DNA of 64,000 nt from Microbacterium proteolyticum (GCF_014192415.1 NZ_JACHXY010000002.1:682001-746000); one strand, 5' to 3'; positions 53,610 to 63,855 are shown, numbered from the stretch's first letter. Notes: generated from the letters alone by a model not told the origin. Program-made: numbers and translations.

Positions 53610-54335
53610 ATGACAAGAACCCCTGCCCCCGAGACTCGCGACGCCGACGTGCGCGTTGCGGTGTCGACCGTGATCTTCAGCGTGCGCCGGGACGAGCACG
53701 ACGAACCCGTACTCTCGCTCCCCCTCGTCCGCCGCACCCGTGACCCTTTCGACGGCAGGTGGGCACTGCCCGGCGGCTGGCTCGACGCGACCGAAGGGCT
53801 CGACGTCGCGGCATCGCGCACCTTGGCCGAGACCACGGGACTCACGCCGAGCTACCTCGAGCAGCTCTACGCGTTCGGGGCGGTCGACCGCTCCCCCACG
53901 CGCGTCGTGTCGATCGTCTACTGGGCGCTGCTGCGCTCCGACGAGGTCGACGCGCAGGTCGCCGCTCACGCGCGGGGAGGCGATGCCCCTGAGAATGTCG
54001 AGTGGTTCGACGCCACTGATCTGCCGCCCCTGGCCTTCGACCACGACGACATCGTCGAATACACCCTGTGGCGCCTTCGCAACAAGGTCGGCTACAGCCG
54101 GATCGCCCACGGTCTCCTCCCCGACGAGTTCACGCTGGCCGACCTCCGCGAGGTCAACGAGACGATCCTCGGCAAGCGTCTCGACCCGGCGAACTTCCGC
54201 CGTCAGGTCGACACGTCCGACACCCTCATCCCCACCGAGCGCTTCCGCACCGGAAGCCACCGCCCCGCCCGTCTGTACCGCTACAACCGCGATGTGGAGC
54301 TCGCCGACCGCGGCCCGCTCCCTACCCGTCACTGA
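53610..54335 (+). CDS. nrtR: NrtR-type transcriptional regulator (degenerate NUDIX plus winged helix)
   Basis: A 241-residue protein. Residues 15-140 are a NUDIX domain (ALPGGWLDATEGLD), but the catalytic box REUXEEXG reads SRTLAETTG, so the glutamates needed for hydrolysis are not conserved. The C-terminal winged helix is RNKVGYSRIAHGLLPDEFTL, LADLREVNETILGKRLDPAN and FRRQV. This is the NrtR layout: a repressor of NAD synthesis that senses ADP-ribose. It sits directly upstream of nadABC, 11 bp from nadA. The ATG at 53610 has GGAG at a better distance than the ATG at 53601. Confidence 0.93.
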   Translation: MTRTPAPETRDADVRVAVSTVIFSVRRDEHDEPVLSLPLVRRTRDPFDGRWALPGGWLDATEGLDVAASRTLAETTGLTPSYLEQLYAFGAVDRSPTRVVSIVYWALLRSDEVDAQVAAHARGGDAPENVEWFDATDLPPLAFDHDDIVEYTLWRLRNKVGYSRIAHGLLPDEFTLADLREVNETILGKRLDPANFRRQVDTSDTLIPTERFRTGSHRPARLYRYNRDVELADRGPLPTRH

Positions 54336-54346
54336 TCGGAACGCCC

Positions 54347-55678
54347 ATGGCCGCCACTCCCGTCTCCCTGCAGCCCCGACCCGCGATCGACCCGAGCGTC
54401 GACCACGCGATCCAGGCGATCGTCTCCGGCGCGTCCATCGACGCCACGTGCACCACCGACCTCGCCGTCGGCCCGTGGGACTTCGACACGCGCCCCGGGT
54501 ACGGCCCCGGCTCCTCGATGGGCGACGTCATCCCCACCGGCGCGCCGCGCCAGGGTGAACTGCCGCAGCGCTACCGCGACGCTTCCGACGACGAGCTCGA
54601 CGCACGCGTCCGCGCCGCGAAAGCCACGCTCGGCGACCGCGTCGTCGTGCTCGGGCACTTCTACCAGCGCGAAGAGGTCGTGCGGCACGCCGATTACGTC
54701 GGCGACTCGTTCCAGCTCGCCAACGCGGCCCTCGAGCACCCCGAGGCCGAGGCGATCGTGTTCTGCGGCGTGCATTTCATGGCCGAGACCGCCGACCTGC
54801 TGTCGACGCCCGAGCAGGCCGTCGTCCTGCCGAATCTCGCCGCCGGATGCTCGATGGCCGACATGGCCGACATCGACCAGGTCGAGGAGTGCTGGGAGCA
54901 GCTCGAAGACGTGCTCGGCGACCTCGAGACCCCGGATGCCGACGGCCTCGTTCCCGTCATCCCGGTGACCTACATGAACTCCTCCGCCGCCATCAAGGGC
55001 TTCGTGGGACGACACGGCGGTATCGTCTGCACCTCCTCGAACGCCCGCACGGTGCTGGAGTGGGCGTTCGCGCGCGGGCGTCGCGTGCTGTTCTTCCCCG
55101 ACCAGCACCTCGGCCGCAACACCGCCAAGGCGATGGGAGTGCCGCTCGAGCAGATGCCGATGTGGAACCCCCGCAAGGCCCTCGGCGGCTCGACCGCCGA
55201 GCAGGTGCAGGACAGCCGCGTCATCCTCTGGCACGGCTTCTGCTCGGTGCACCGCCGCTTCACCGTCGATCAGATCGACAAGGCGCGTGCCGAGCACCCC
55301 GGCGTCCGCGTGATCGTGCACCCCGAGTGCCCGATGGACGTGGTGGATGCCGCTGACGAAGCAGGGTCCACCGACCTCATCCGCAAGGCGATCGCCGCCG
55401 CCACGGAGCCCACGACCTTCGCGATCGGCACCGAGATCAACCTCGTGCAGCGCCTGGCCGCCCAGTACCCGCAGCACGAGATCTTCTGCCTCGACCCCGT
55501 GGTCTGCCCGTGCTCGACGATGTACCGCATCCACCCCGGCTACCTCGCGTGGGTACTGGAGTCGCTCGTCGCGGGCGAGATCGTCAACCGCATCACGGTC
55601 CCGGCCGACGTCGCCGCCCCGGCTACCGTCGCCCTCGAGCGCATGCTCGCGGCCAAGCCCAGCGGTGCGGTGAAATGA
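54347..55678 (+). CDS. nadA: Quinolinate synthase
   Basis: A 443-residue 4Fe-4S enzyme that condenses iminoaspartate with dihydroxyacetone phosphate to quinolinate. The three cluster cysteines lie in FCGVHFMAETADLL, HPECPMDVVDAADEAG and PVVCPCSTMYRIHP. VVVLGHFYQREEV and SDIDQ-like ADIDQVEECW are typical. Start at 54347 (MAATPVSLQPRPAID) gives the long N-terminus usual in actinobacteria. Overlaps nadB by 4 bp. Confidence 0.96.
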   Translation: MAATPVSLQPRPAIDPSVDHAIQAIVSGASIDATCTTDLAVGPWDFDTRPGYGPGSSMGDVIPTGAPRQGELPQRYRDASDDELDARVRAAKATLGDRVVVLGHFYQREEVVRHADYVGDSFQLANAALEHPEAEAIVFCGVHFMAETADLLSTPEQAVVLPNLAAGCSMADMADIDQVEECWEQLEDVLGDLETPDADGLVPVIPVTYMNSSAAIKGFVGRHGGIVCTSSNARTVLEWAFARGRRVLFFPDQHLGRNTAKAMGVPLEQMPMWNPRKALGGSTAEQVQDSRVILWHGFCSVHRRFTVDQIDKARAEHPGVRVIVHPECPMDVVDAADEAGSTDLIRKAIAAATEPTTFAIGTEINLVQRLAAQYPQHEIFCLDPVVCPCSTMYRIHPGYLAWVLESLVAGEIVNRITVPADVAAPATVALERMLAAKPSGAVK

Positions 55679-57291
55679 CCACCGTCGTCGTGGTGGGCAG
55701 CGGCATCGCCGGTCTCACGGCGGCGTTGCACGCGGCGGAGAACGGATGCCACGTCACCATCGTGACGAAGGGCGCACTGTCCGACACCAACACGCGCTGG
55801 GCGCAGGGCGGCGTGGCCGCCGTCACCCACCCCGCTGACAGTGTCGCCTCGCACGCGGCCGACACGCGAACCGCCGGCGCGGGACTCAATGACCCGGCCG
55901 CGGTGAACGTCCTCGTCGGTGAGGGGCCCGCGATCATCGCCGAACTCGTCGCACGCGGCGTCGACTTCGACCGCGCACCCGACGGCGACTTCGCCCGGGG
56001 GCTCGAGGCTGCGCACGCGATACCGCGGGTGCTGCACGCCGGCGGCGACGCGACCGGGGCGGAGATCCAGGCGGCGCTCGGCGCCGCCGTGCGTTCCGCC
56101 GGGCTGCGTGTGCGCGAGCACGCGCTGTTGCGCGACCTCGTGCTGCGGGGCGGGCGCGTCGTCGGCATCGAGCTCGGCGGCGGCGAGCGCATCGACGCCG
56201 ACGCGGTGATTCTCGCGACGGGTGGTGCAGGCCAGCTCTACGCGCACACCACGAACCCGCAGGGGGCGACCGGCGACGGCATCGCCGCGGCTCTGCGAGC
56301 GGGAGCCGCGGTCGCCGACCTCGAGTTCGTGCAGTTCCATCCCACCGCCCTCGCCGTGGGCGCCCCCTTCCTCGTGTCCGAGGCCGTGCGCGGGGAGGGC
56401 GCGACCCTCATCGACGATGCCGGACGACGGTTCTGCTTCGACGCCCACCCCGACGGCGAGCTCGCTCCGCGCGATGTCGTCGCCCGCGCGAACGCCCGAG
56501 CGATGGCCGCCCAGAACGGGCGTCCGGTGCGTCTGGATGCCACGGCGCTGGGCGCGAGCCGTCTCGCGCGGCGCTTTCCCACCATCGATGCCGCCGGGCG
56601 CGAGCGCGGTCTCGATTGGGCTGTGCACCCGATTCCGGTCACCCCCGCGGCGCACTACCTCATGGGCGGCGTCGTGACCGACCTCGATGGACGCACCACC
56701 GTGCCGGGGCTGTACGCGGTGGGCGAGACGGCCCGCACGGGCGTGCACGGCGCGAACCGCCTGGCATCCAATTCGCTTCTCGAGGGAGCCGTGTTCGGTG
56801 CGCGAGCAGGCGATGCCGTGGCGCGTGACCGCGCGTGGCCCGTCCCTCCACCGGCGGAGCGCGAGCCCGCCGGGACGCTGCCGCTCCGGCCTCCGACGCC
56901 GGATGCCGTCCCCTTCTCTCGGGTCGCCTTGCAGCAGGTGATGTGGACCGAAGCCGGTCTCGTCCGCGACGCCGCCGGTCTGGAACGCGCGGCCGGGATC
57001 CTCGCCGCGTGGAACGCCGACCCCTCTCCCCGCTCCGTCGAAGACGCCAACCTGCTCCTCGTCGCCGTCCACGTCGTCGCCGCCGCCCGGGCGCGTACCG
57101 GATCGATCGGGGCGCACTACCGGTCGGATGCGCCGGATGCCGGGGTCCCGGTCCTCCCCGCGCCGGGCGGCGCTACGACGAGCGAGGCAGTCGACGCCGC
57201 GGTCGTCGCAACGCCCCACCCCGCCCGTTCCTCCGCCGCGCCCGACGACGCGGCATCCGCTCCCCTGCCCCAGGAGGTCCTCGCATGTTGA
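55675..57291 (+). CDS. nadB: L-aspartate oxidase
   Basis: A 538-residue FAD enzyme that oxidises aspartate to iminoaspartate for NadA. FAD-binding VVVVGSGIAGLTAAL is at the N-terminus; SDTNTRWAQGGVAAV and LEFVQFHPTAL are active-site blocks. HGANRLASNSLLEGAVFG is the conserved C-terminal FAD-binding region. The tail after residue 500 is low-complexity Ala/Pro. ATGA overlap with nadA; its stop lies inside the nadC start region. Confidence 0.95.
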   Translation: MTTVVVVGSGIAGLTAALHAAENGCHVTIVTKGALSDTNTRWAQGGVAAVTHPADSVASHAADTRTAGAGLNDPAAVNVLVGEGPAIIAELVARGVDFDRAPDGDFARGLEAAHAIPRVLHAGGDATGAEIQAALGAAVRSAGLRVREHALLRDLVLRGGRVVGIELGGGERIDADAVILATGGAGQLYAHTTNPQGATGDGIAAALRAGAAVADLEFVQFHPTALAVGAPFLVSEAVRGEGATLIDDAGRRFCFDAHPDGELAPRDVVARANARAMAAQNGRPVRLDATALGASRLARRFPTIDAAGRERGLDWAVHPIPVTPAAHYLMGGVVTDLDGRTTVPGLYAVGETARTGVHGANRLASNSLLEGAVFGARAGDAVARDRAWPVPPPAEREPAGTLPLRPPTPDAVPFSRVALQQVMWTEAGLVRDAAGLERAAGILAAWNADPSPRSVEDANLLLVAVHVVAAARARTGSIGAHYRSDAPDAGVPVLPAPGGATTSEAVDAAVVATPHPARSSAAPDDAASAPLPQEVLAC

Positions 57292-58142
57292 CCCGTGCCG
57301 CCATCGATCGCGTCGTCTCGGCCGCCCTCGAGGAAGACGCGCCCTGGGGCGACCTCACCAGCGACACGCTCATCCCGGCCGATGCGACCGCGCGCGCGGC
57401 GCTCGTCGCGCGCGTCGACGGGGTCTTCAGCGGCGCCGCCGTCTTCGCGGCGGCATTCACGCTCACGGACTCATCCGTCGTGATCGAGCAGCGGGTCGCC
57501 GACGGAGAGCACTTCGCGACCGGTGACACGCTCGCGGTGGTCACCGGGCCCGCGCGAGCGGTGCTCACCGCCGAGCGGATCGGTCTGAACTTCGTTCAGC
57601 GCATGTCGGGGATCGCGACGCTGACCAACCGGTACGTGGCCGAGGTCGCGCACACCGGCGCCCGCATCGTCGACACCCGCAAGACCACTCCGGGCCTGCG
57701 CGCGATCGAACGTCAGGCGGTGCGCGACGGCGGCGGTCACAACCATCGCTTCTCGCTGTCCGACGCCGTGATGGCGAAGGACAACCACCTCGCCGTGCTC
57801 ACCGCGAGCGGGCTGTCAGTGACGCAGGCTCTCGAGAGCGCGATCGCGAGGCTCCCGCACACCACGCACGTCGAGGTCGAGGTGGATCGACTCGACCAGA
57901 TCGACGCCGTGCTCGCCGCGGGCGTCGGCACGATCATGCTCGACAACTTCTCGCTCGACGACCTACGGGTGGGGGTCGCCCGTATCGCGGGAGCCGCCCA
58001 GATCGAAGCCTCGGGCGGGGTGACGCTGGAGACCGTACGCGCGATCGCCGAGACCGGGGTCGACGTCATCTCGGTCGGAGCCCTCACCCACTCGGCTCCG
58101 TCACTGGACCTGGGCCTGGACATCCGCATCGAGACGGCGTGA
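57285..58142 (+). CDS. nadC: Nicotinate-nucleotide pyrophosphorylase (carboxylating)
   Basis: A 285-residue quinolinate phosphoribosyltransferase. DAPWGDLTSDTL is the N-terminal signature; DTRKTTPGLRAIERQAVRDG binds PRPP/quinolinate; EVEVDRLDQIDA and MLDNFSLDDLR complete the barrel. The start is preceded by AGGAGG and overlaps the nadB stop by 7 bp. Third step of de novo NAD synthesis. Confidence 0.96.
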   Translation: MLTRAAIDRVVSAALEEDAPWGDLTSDTLIPADATARAALVARVDGVFSGAAVFAAAFTLTDSSVVIEQRVADGEHFATGDTLAVVTGPARAVLTAERIGLNFVQRMSGIATLTNRYVAEVAHTGARIVDTRKTTPGLRAIERQAVRDGGGHNHRFSLSDAVMAKDNHLAVLTASGLSVTQALESAIARLPHTTHVEVEVDRLDQIDAVLAAGVGTIMLDNFSLDDLRVGVARIAGAAQIEASGGVTLETVRAIAETGVDVISVGALTHSAPSLDLGLDIRIETA

Positions 58143-59269
58143 CGCTCTACCTCGACAACGCCGCGACCACCCCCGTGCGCCCCGAGGTGCTCGAGGCCAT
58201 GGCTCCCTACCTCGCGCGGTTCTTCGGCAACCCGTCGAGCCATCACGAGGTGGGCGAGGCCGCGGCATCGGCCCTCGACGATGCCCGACGCCGCGTCGCC
58301 GCCGTCCTCGGGATGCGCGCCGGCGACGTGATGTTCACCTCCGGCGGTACCGAGTCGAACAACGCCGCCATCAAGGGGCTCGTCTTGGGGTCCGGGCGCC
58401 GGCACCTCGTCACGACGGCGATCGAGCACGAGTCGGTTCTCGCCTCCGCCGATTACCTCGCGCGCCTGCACGGCGTCGAGGTGACCCATGCGGCGGTCGA
58501 CGCGACGGGGACCCTCACGCCCGAGGCCCTGGCCGCAGCGCTCCGCGACGATACGGCGCTGGTCAGCATCGGTTACGCCAACAACGAGGTCGGCACGATC
58601 CAGGATGCCGCAGCCCTCGCGGACGTCGCCCACGCCCGCGGCGTGCCGCTGCACCTCGACGCCGTCCAGGCCGCCGGATGGCTGCCCCTCGCCGGGCTCG
58701 GAGCGGATGCCGTGACCGTGGCCGGCCACAAGATCGCGGCCCCCAAGGGCACCGGCATCCTGGCCGTCCGGGGCCGGCTGCCGTTCGAGCCGCTGCTGCA
58801 CGGCGGCGGGCAGGAGCGCGGGCGCCGTTCGGGTACCCCCGACGTCGCCGGCGCGGTGGCGATCGCCCGCGCGCTCCAACTCGCCGAGGCGGAGCGTCTC
58901 GACGAGGCGGCGCGACTGTCTGCCCTCCGCGACGCCTTCATCGCCCGGGTGCTCGCTCTCGTTCCCGGCGCCCGGCTGACCGGTCACCCGACGCGGCGGT
59001 TGCCGGGAACGGCGAGCTTCGTCTTCCCGGGCACCAACGGCGAGACGGTGCTGCTCGAGCTCGAACGTCGCGGGATCGTCTCCTCGAGCGGGTCCGCGTG
59101 CGCCGCGGGCAGTGACGAGGCTTCGCACGTGCTGACGGCGCTCGGCTTCGCACACGACGATGCGCGCACCGCGGTGCGTTTCACCCTGCCGCACGCGCTC
59201 GCGGCATCCCTCGATCCCGTCGCCGATGCCGTCGCCGACGCTGTTTCGGCCATAGGATCGCGCGGGTGA
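58139..59269 (+). CDS. Cysteine desulfurase (NifS/IscS-like)
   Basis: A 376-residue fold-type I PLP enzyme. The PLP Lys is in VAGHKIAAPKGTG, the mobile active-site Cys in SSSGSACAAGSDEASHVL, and the substrate His in AIEHESVL. It starts with GTG at a 4-bp overlap with nadC. Its place inside the nad operon suggests that it supplies sulfur for the NadA 4Fe-4S cluster, as proposed for NadS/NifS-like genes next to nadA in other bacteria. Confidence 0.94.
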   Translation: MTLYLDNAATTPVRPEVLEAMAPYLARFFGNPSSHHEVGEAAASALDDARRRVAAVLGMRAGDVMFTSGGTESNNAAIKGLVLGSGRRHLVTTAIEHESVLASADYLARLHGVEVTHAAVDATGTLTPEALAAALRDDTALVSIGYANNEVGTIQDAAALADVAHARGVPLHLDAVQAAGWLPLAGLGADAVTVAGHKIAAPKGTGILAVRGRLPFEPLLHGGGQERGRRSGTPDVAGAVAIARALQLAEAERLDEAARLSALRDAFIARVLALVPGARLTGHPTRRLPGTASFVFPGTNGETVLLELERRGIVSSSGSACAAGSDEASHVLTALGFAHDDARTAVRFTLPHALAASLDPVADAVADAVSAIGSRG

Positions 59270-60162
59270 ACTCCCCCGCGGTCACCGTCATCGTTCCCGG
59301 CTTCGACGTCGCCGAGTACGCCGAGGAGGTGCTGGACTCCTTGCGCGCGCAGACGCACGCGCGGTGGACCGCCGTGCTGGTCGACGACGCGTCCACCGAC
59401 GACACGACCCGCATCTTCGCCGACGCCGCGGCCGCCGACCCGCGGTTCCGTTTCATCCGCCACGACCGGCAGCGCGGCCTCGGCGCCGCACGCAACACCG
59501 GACTCGCCCACGTCGACACCCCTTACACGGCCTTCCTCGACGCCGACGACCGGATGCGGCCCGATGCGCTGACGCGTCTCACCGACACCCTCGAACACAC
59601 GGGCAGCGACTTCGTCGTCGGCGCGTACGTCCGTCTGCGACCCGATGCCGAAGGTCACGGCTACACCCCCGGCGACGTGCAGCCGTGGGTCGCCGCAGCC
59701 ACCGACCCGCCGCGGGAGCGGACGAGCCTCGCGGCGCACCCCGCGGCATCCGGGAACATCGTCGCGTGGTCGAAGGTGAGCCGTACCGCCTTCTGGCGCG
59801 CGCACGACCTGCGCTTCCCCGAGGGGCGGTACTACGAGGATCAGGTGCTCGCGCAGCGCATGTACACGCTCGCTGCGACGTTCGACGTGGTGCCGGATGT
59901 GGTCGTCGAGTGGCGGCAGCGCCGCGACGGCGGCTCGATCACCCAGCGCCTCGGTGAACTCGACGTGCTACGCGATTACCTCGACGCGCTCGGCGAGGGC
60001 ATCGCCCTGTTGCGGGCGGCCGGGGCCGACGCAGCGGTGCGGGAACGCGCGGTGCTCATCCGCACGCTCGACCTTCCGCCGTTGCTGCGCATCGCCGAGA
60101 CGCATGCCGACCCTGCGTACCGGGTGGCGCTGGAGGCGTTCGTGGAGACGCTGCCCGACTGA
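59266..60162 (+). CDS. Family 2 glycosyltransferase
   Basis: A 298-residue GT-A enzyme with no membrane helices. Nucleotide-sugar binding residues are in VTVIVPGFDVAEYAEEVLDS, VDDASTDDTT and FLDADDRM (DXD motif). FPEGRYYEDQVLAQRMY contains the catalytic acidic pair. Likely acts on a cell-surface glycan or teichoic polymer; acceptor unknown. GTGA overlap with the desulfurase gene, so it is in the nad mRNA although functionally unrelated. Confidence 0.9.
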   Translation: MNSPAVTVIVPGFDVAEYAEEVLDSLRAQTHARWTAVLVDDASTDDTTRIFADAAAADPRFRFIRHDRQRGLGAARNTGLAHVDTPYTAFLDADDRMRPDALTRLTDTLEHTGSDFVVGAYVRLRPDAEGHGYTPGDVQPWVAAATDPPRERTSLAAHPAASGNIVAWSKVSRTAFWRAHDLRFPEGRYYEDQVLAQRMYTLAATFDVVPDVVVEWRQRRDGGSITQRLGELDVLRDYLDALGEGIALLRAAGADAAVRERAVLIRTLDLPPLLRIAETHADPAYRVALEAFVETLPD

Positions 60163-60223
60163 GCAGGCGCGCCGGCCGGGGCGACTGTGCCCGGCTCCGC
60201 GTCGTGCTCGTGCCGGACGGGCT

Positions 60224-62167
60224 CTAGGCCGGAGCCTCGTCGGCCCGGCGGGTGGGCAGCGCGGCGCGCGCGAGGCCGGCCGCGTCGTGCTGCTCTTCTG
60301 CAAGGACGAACGAGGACGCGAGCTGCTCGGCGGCGAGGCTCGCGTAGAGGCCGCCGGCGGCGAGCAGCTCGCTGTGCGTCCCCGACTCGACGATGCGTCC
60401 GGCGTCGACGACGTGGATGCGGTCGGCGCCGATCACCGTCGACAGCCGGTGTGCGATCGACAGGGTGGTGCGCCCGTGCGACGCGGTCTCGAGAGCTTCC
60501 TGCACGATGCGTTCCGACACGGTGTCGAGGGCGCTCGTGGCCTCGTCGAGGAGGAGCACCGGCGGGTCCTTCAGCAGCACACGCGCAATGGCGATGCGTT
60601 GCTTCTCGCCGCCCGACAGGCGGTACCCGCGTTCCCCGACCACGGTGTCGTAGCCGTCCTCGAACGATGCGATCACGTGGTGGATGTTCGCGGCGCGGCA
60701 GGCGGCCACGATCTCATCGTCGGTGGCATCTGGACGCGCGTAGCGCAGGTTCTCGCGCACGGTGGCGTGGAAGAGGTAGGTCTCTTGCGAGACGATGCCG
60801 ATCTCGTCGACGATCGAGGCGCGGTCGAGGGTGCGCACGTCGGCGCCCGAGAACATCACGGCGCCGCCGGACGCTTCGTACATGCGCGGCGTCAGATAGA
60901 GGATGGTCGTCTTGCCCGCGCCCGACGGTCCGACGAACGCGACGTGTTGCCCGGGCTCGACGGTGAACGACACCCCGTCGAGCGTGGGGCGCGTGTGCGC
61001 CGGAGCGTCGGGATAGCGGAACTCGACATCGCGGAACTCGATGCGTCCGAGCGGTCCGGGTGCCGCCGACACGAGTAGCGCCTCGGGCACGTCGACGATC
61101 GCCGGCTTCAGGTCGAGGTATTCGAAGATGCGGGCGAACAGCGCCGACGAGGTCTGCACGTCGAGCGCGACGCGCATGAGTCCCATGAGCGGCATGAGCA
61201 GTCGCGCCTGCACCGTGGTGAAGGCGACGATCGTTCCCGCCGTGATCGCCCCGGCACCCCCGCCGATGAGGTAACCGGAGACGAGGTAGATGATCGCCGG
61301 CACGCTCGACATGATCACCTGGACGACGGCGAAGAAACCCTGACCGCTCATCGCCCGGCGCACCTGCAGATGCACCTGGTTGTCGTTCTCGGCATCGAAG
61401 CGCGCTGATTCCGTCCGCTGGCGGTTGAACGACTTCGACAGCAGGATCCCCGAGACGCTCAGCGTCTCCTGCGTGATCGCCGACAGCTCCGACAGGGACT
61501 CCTGCGTCTCGCCCGCGATGCGCGCCCGCACTTGACCGACCCGCCGCTGCACGAAGATGAGGAACGGCATGAGCGCGACGGCGATCAACGTCAACCGCCA
61601 GTCGATGAGGATCATCGCGACCAGCGACGCGATCACGGTCACGGCGTTGCCCAGGATGCTGGTGACGGTGTTGGTGAGAACGCCCGAGACACCGCCGACG
61701 TCGTTCTGCAGACGCGACTGGATGACACCGGTCTTCGTGCGCGTGAAGAAGCCGAGCTCCATCGACTGGAGATGATCGAACAGACGCGTGCGCAGATCGC
61801 CCGTGACGCGATTGCCCACCGTGGCCGTGAGCCACGTCTGCCCGACGTTCAGGCCCGCCGAGAGCAGGAAGAGCACGATCATCACGCTGACGAGCTGTGC
61901 CAGCAACCCCAGGTCGGGGCTCGATCCGTCGACAGGGAACAGCGCGTCGTCGAAGATCCGCTGGACGAGCAACGGCGGGATGACGGCGACGGCGGCGCCC
62001 ACCACGACGAGGAGAGCGGTGAAGGCGATCCTCCAGCGGTAGGGACGGAACAGCTCGACGACGCGGCCACCCAGGTCGGCGACACGCGGCGCCTGGGCGT
62101 TGCGTCGGCGCTGCACGTCGGCGTCGACGCCGCGGAACATGCTTCCGCCCACACCACCCGGGTTCAT
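60224..62167 (-). CDS. ABC exporter, fused membrane and ATPase domains
   Basis: A 647-residue half-transporter of the MsbA/LmrA type. Six helices at about residues 35-330 (YRWRIAFTALLVVVGAAVAV and others) precede the ATPase: Walker A GPSGAGKTT, signature RLSGGEKQRI, Walker B PVLLLDEATSALD and His in SIAHRLST. It exports lipids or drugs as a homodimer or heterodimer; no partner ATPase is adjacent. I chose the ATG at 62167; the region to the MFS gene contains a divergent promoter area. Confidence 0.92.
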   Translation of the reverse strand: MNPGGVGGSMFRGVDADVQRRRNAQAPRVADLGGRVVELFRPYRWRIAFTALLVVVGAAVAVIPPLLVQRIFDDALFPVDGSSPDLGLLAQLVSVMIVLFLLSAGLNVGQTWLTATVGNRVTGDLRTRLFDHLQSMELGFFTRTKTGVIQSRLQNDVGGVSGVLTNTVTSILGNAVTVIASLVAMILIDWRLTLIAVALMPFLIFVQRRVGQVRARIAGETQESLSELSAITQETLSVSGILLSKSFNRQRTESARFDAENDNQVHLQVRRAMSGQGFFAVVQVIMSSVPAIIYLVSGYLIGGGAGAITAGTIVAFTTVQARLLMPLMGLMRVALDVQTSSALFARIFEYLDLKPAIVDVPEALLVSAAPGPLGRIEFRDVEFRYPDAPAHTRPTLDGVSFTVEPGQHVAFVGPSGAGKTTILYLTPRMYEASGGAVMFSGADVRTLDRASIVDEIGIVSQETYLFHATVRENLRYARPDATDDEIVAACRAANIHHVIASFEDGYDTVVGERGYRLSGGEKQRIAIARVLLKDPPVLLLDEATSALDTVSERIVQEALETASHGRTTLSIAHRLSTVIGADRIHVVDAGRIVESGTHSELLAAGGLYASLAAEQLASSFVLAEEQHDAAGLARAALPTRRADEAPA

Positions 62168-62373
62168 GCGGGCCAGCCTACGTCCGACCACCGACACCGG
62201 CTCGGCCTGACGGGTGTCGGAGGCGCCCGATAGACTCGGGCATCGCCCTCTGCGGCATCCCTCCCCCGGGTTTTTCTCTCGACGTCGGAATATCTCGACG
62301 TTCCGCTCCGTTTTCGCTCATCGCAGTCACCCCCGTGGCGCCACGAAGCCCCCCGTACGAAAAGGACCTCGTC

Positions 62374-63855
62374 ATGGCCGCCACCGGCACCGTCTCCTCC
62401 GCTCCGCCCCAGACGTCCTCGGGCGTCACCGCCGAGCAGAGCCGCGTCATCTGGCTGCTGCTCACCGCTGCCTTCGTCGCGATCTTGAACGAGACGACGA
62501 TGAACGTCGCGATCCCGTTCCTCATCCGCGACCTCGGCATCACCGCCGTCGCTGCCCAGTGGCTGACCACCGCGTTCATGCTGACGATGGCGGTCGTCAT
62601 CCCGATCACCGGATTCCTTCTCCAGCGCTTCACCACGCGCCAGGTGTTCGTCACCGCGATGTCGCTGTTCTCCGCGGGCACCCTGGTCGCCTTCCTCGCC
62701 CCCGGGTTCGAAGTGCTCGTCGTGGCCCGCGTCATCCAGGCGTCCGGTACGGCGATCATGATGCCGCTGCTCATGACGACGATCATGACGATCGTGCCGC
62801 CCGCATAGCGCGGACGCATGATGGGGCGCGTCAGCATCGTCATGGCGCTCGCGCCCGCCATCGGCCCCACCATGTCGGGACTCGTCCTGCAGTCGCTGGG
62901 GTGGCACTGGATCTTCGGCATCGTTCTGCCCATCGCGCTGGTGGCGCTGTTCGTCGGCGCCCGGTGGATCCACAACCTCGGTGAGACCCGCAACGCCCCC
63001 ATCGACGTGACCAGCGTCATCCTCTCGGCATTCGGTTTCGGTGGCCTCGTGTTCGGTCTCAGCCAGATCGGCGGTGGACACGGCGGTGACGCCGAAGCCG
63101 CCGGAGCATCGGTGGTCACCCTGGTCGTGTCGCTGGCCATCGGCGTATTCGGCCTCGCCGCGTTCGTCTGGCGACAGGTGCGCCTGCAGCGCACAGACTC
63201 CGCGCTGCTCGATCTGCGTGTCTTCCGCTCCCGCAACTTCACCCTGTCGGTTGCCCAGCTGGGTGTGATGTCACTGGCCTTCTTCGGCGCGATCACCCTG
63301 CTGCCGCTGTACCTGCAGACCGTGCTCGAGAAGACGCCGCTCGAGACCGGACTCGCCGTGCTGCCCGGTTCGCTCGCCATGGGTCTCGCCGGCCCCGTCA
63401 TCGGCCGCATCTACGACCGGTTCGGCACGCAGATCCTGCTGGTCCCCGGCGCGATCATCGTCAGCGCGACCCTGTGGTTCTACACGACCCTCGGCACCGA
63501 TACGTCGTTCCCCCTGCTCATCGTCGTGCAGACGATCATGATGCTCGGTCTCGCCCTGTCGTTCACGCCGCTGTTCACGGCATCCCTCGGCTCGCTCGAA
63601 CCGCGGTTCTACTCGTACGGTTCGGCCGTCGTCGGAACCGTGCAGCAGGTCGCGGGAGCGGCGGGCATCGCATTGCTCGTCACCATCATGGCGTCGGTGT
63701 CGGCCTCGACGGGCACGGGCCTCGAGGCGGATGCCGCCGGCACGCGCATGGCGTTCCTGATCGCGGCGATCATCTCGCTGCCGCTCATCGTCGGCGCGTT
63801 CCTCGTCCGCAAGCCCGCCGACCAGCTCGAGGGAGCCGCGCCGCTCGCGCACTGA
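62374..63855 (+). pseudogene. MFS drug-efflux transporter (DHA2 family), interrupted by an in-frame TAG
   Basis: The two frames 62374-62808 and 62809-63855 are one DHA2-type transporter of about 493 codons, in the same reading frame, separated only by TAG at 62806-62808. The first part has helices 1-4 (NETTMNVAIPFLIRDLG, LTTAFMLTMAVVIPITGFLL). The break falls in the conserved loop MTIVPP-x-x-RGRMMG, and the second part continues at RGRMMGRVSIVMALAPAIGP. One base change (for example CAG to TAG) explains it. A restart at ATG 62818 is possible but would give a protein lacking the first helices. A sequencing error is the alternative. Confidence 0.88.
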
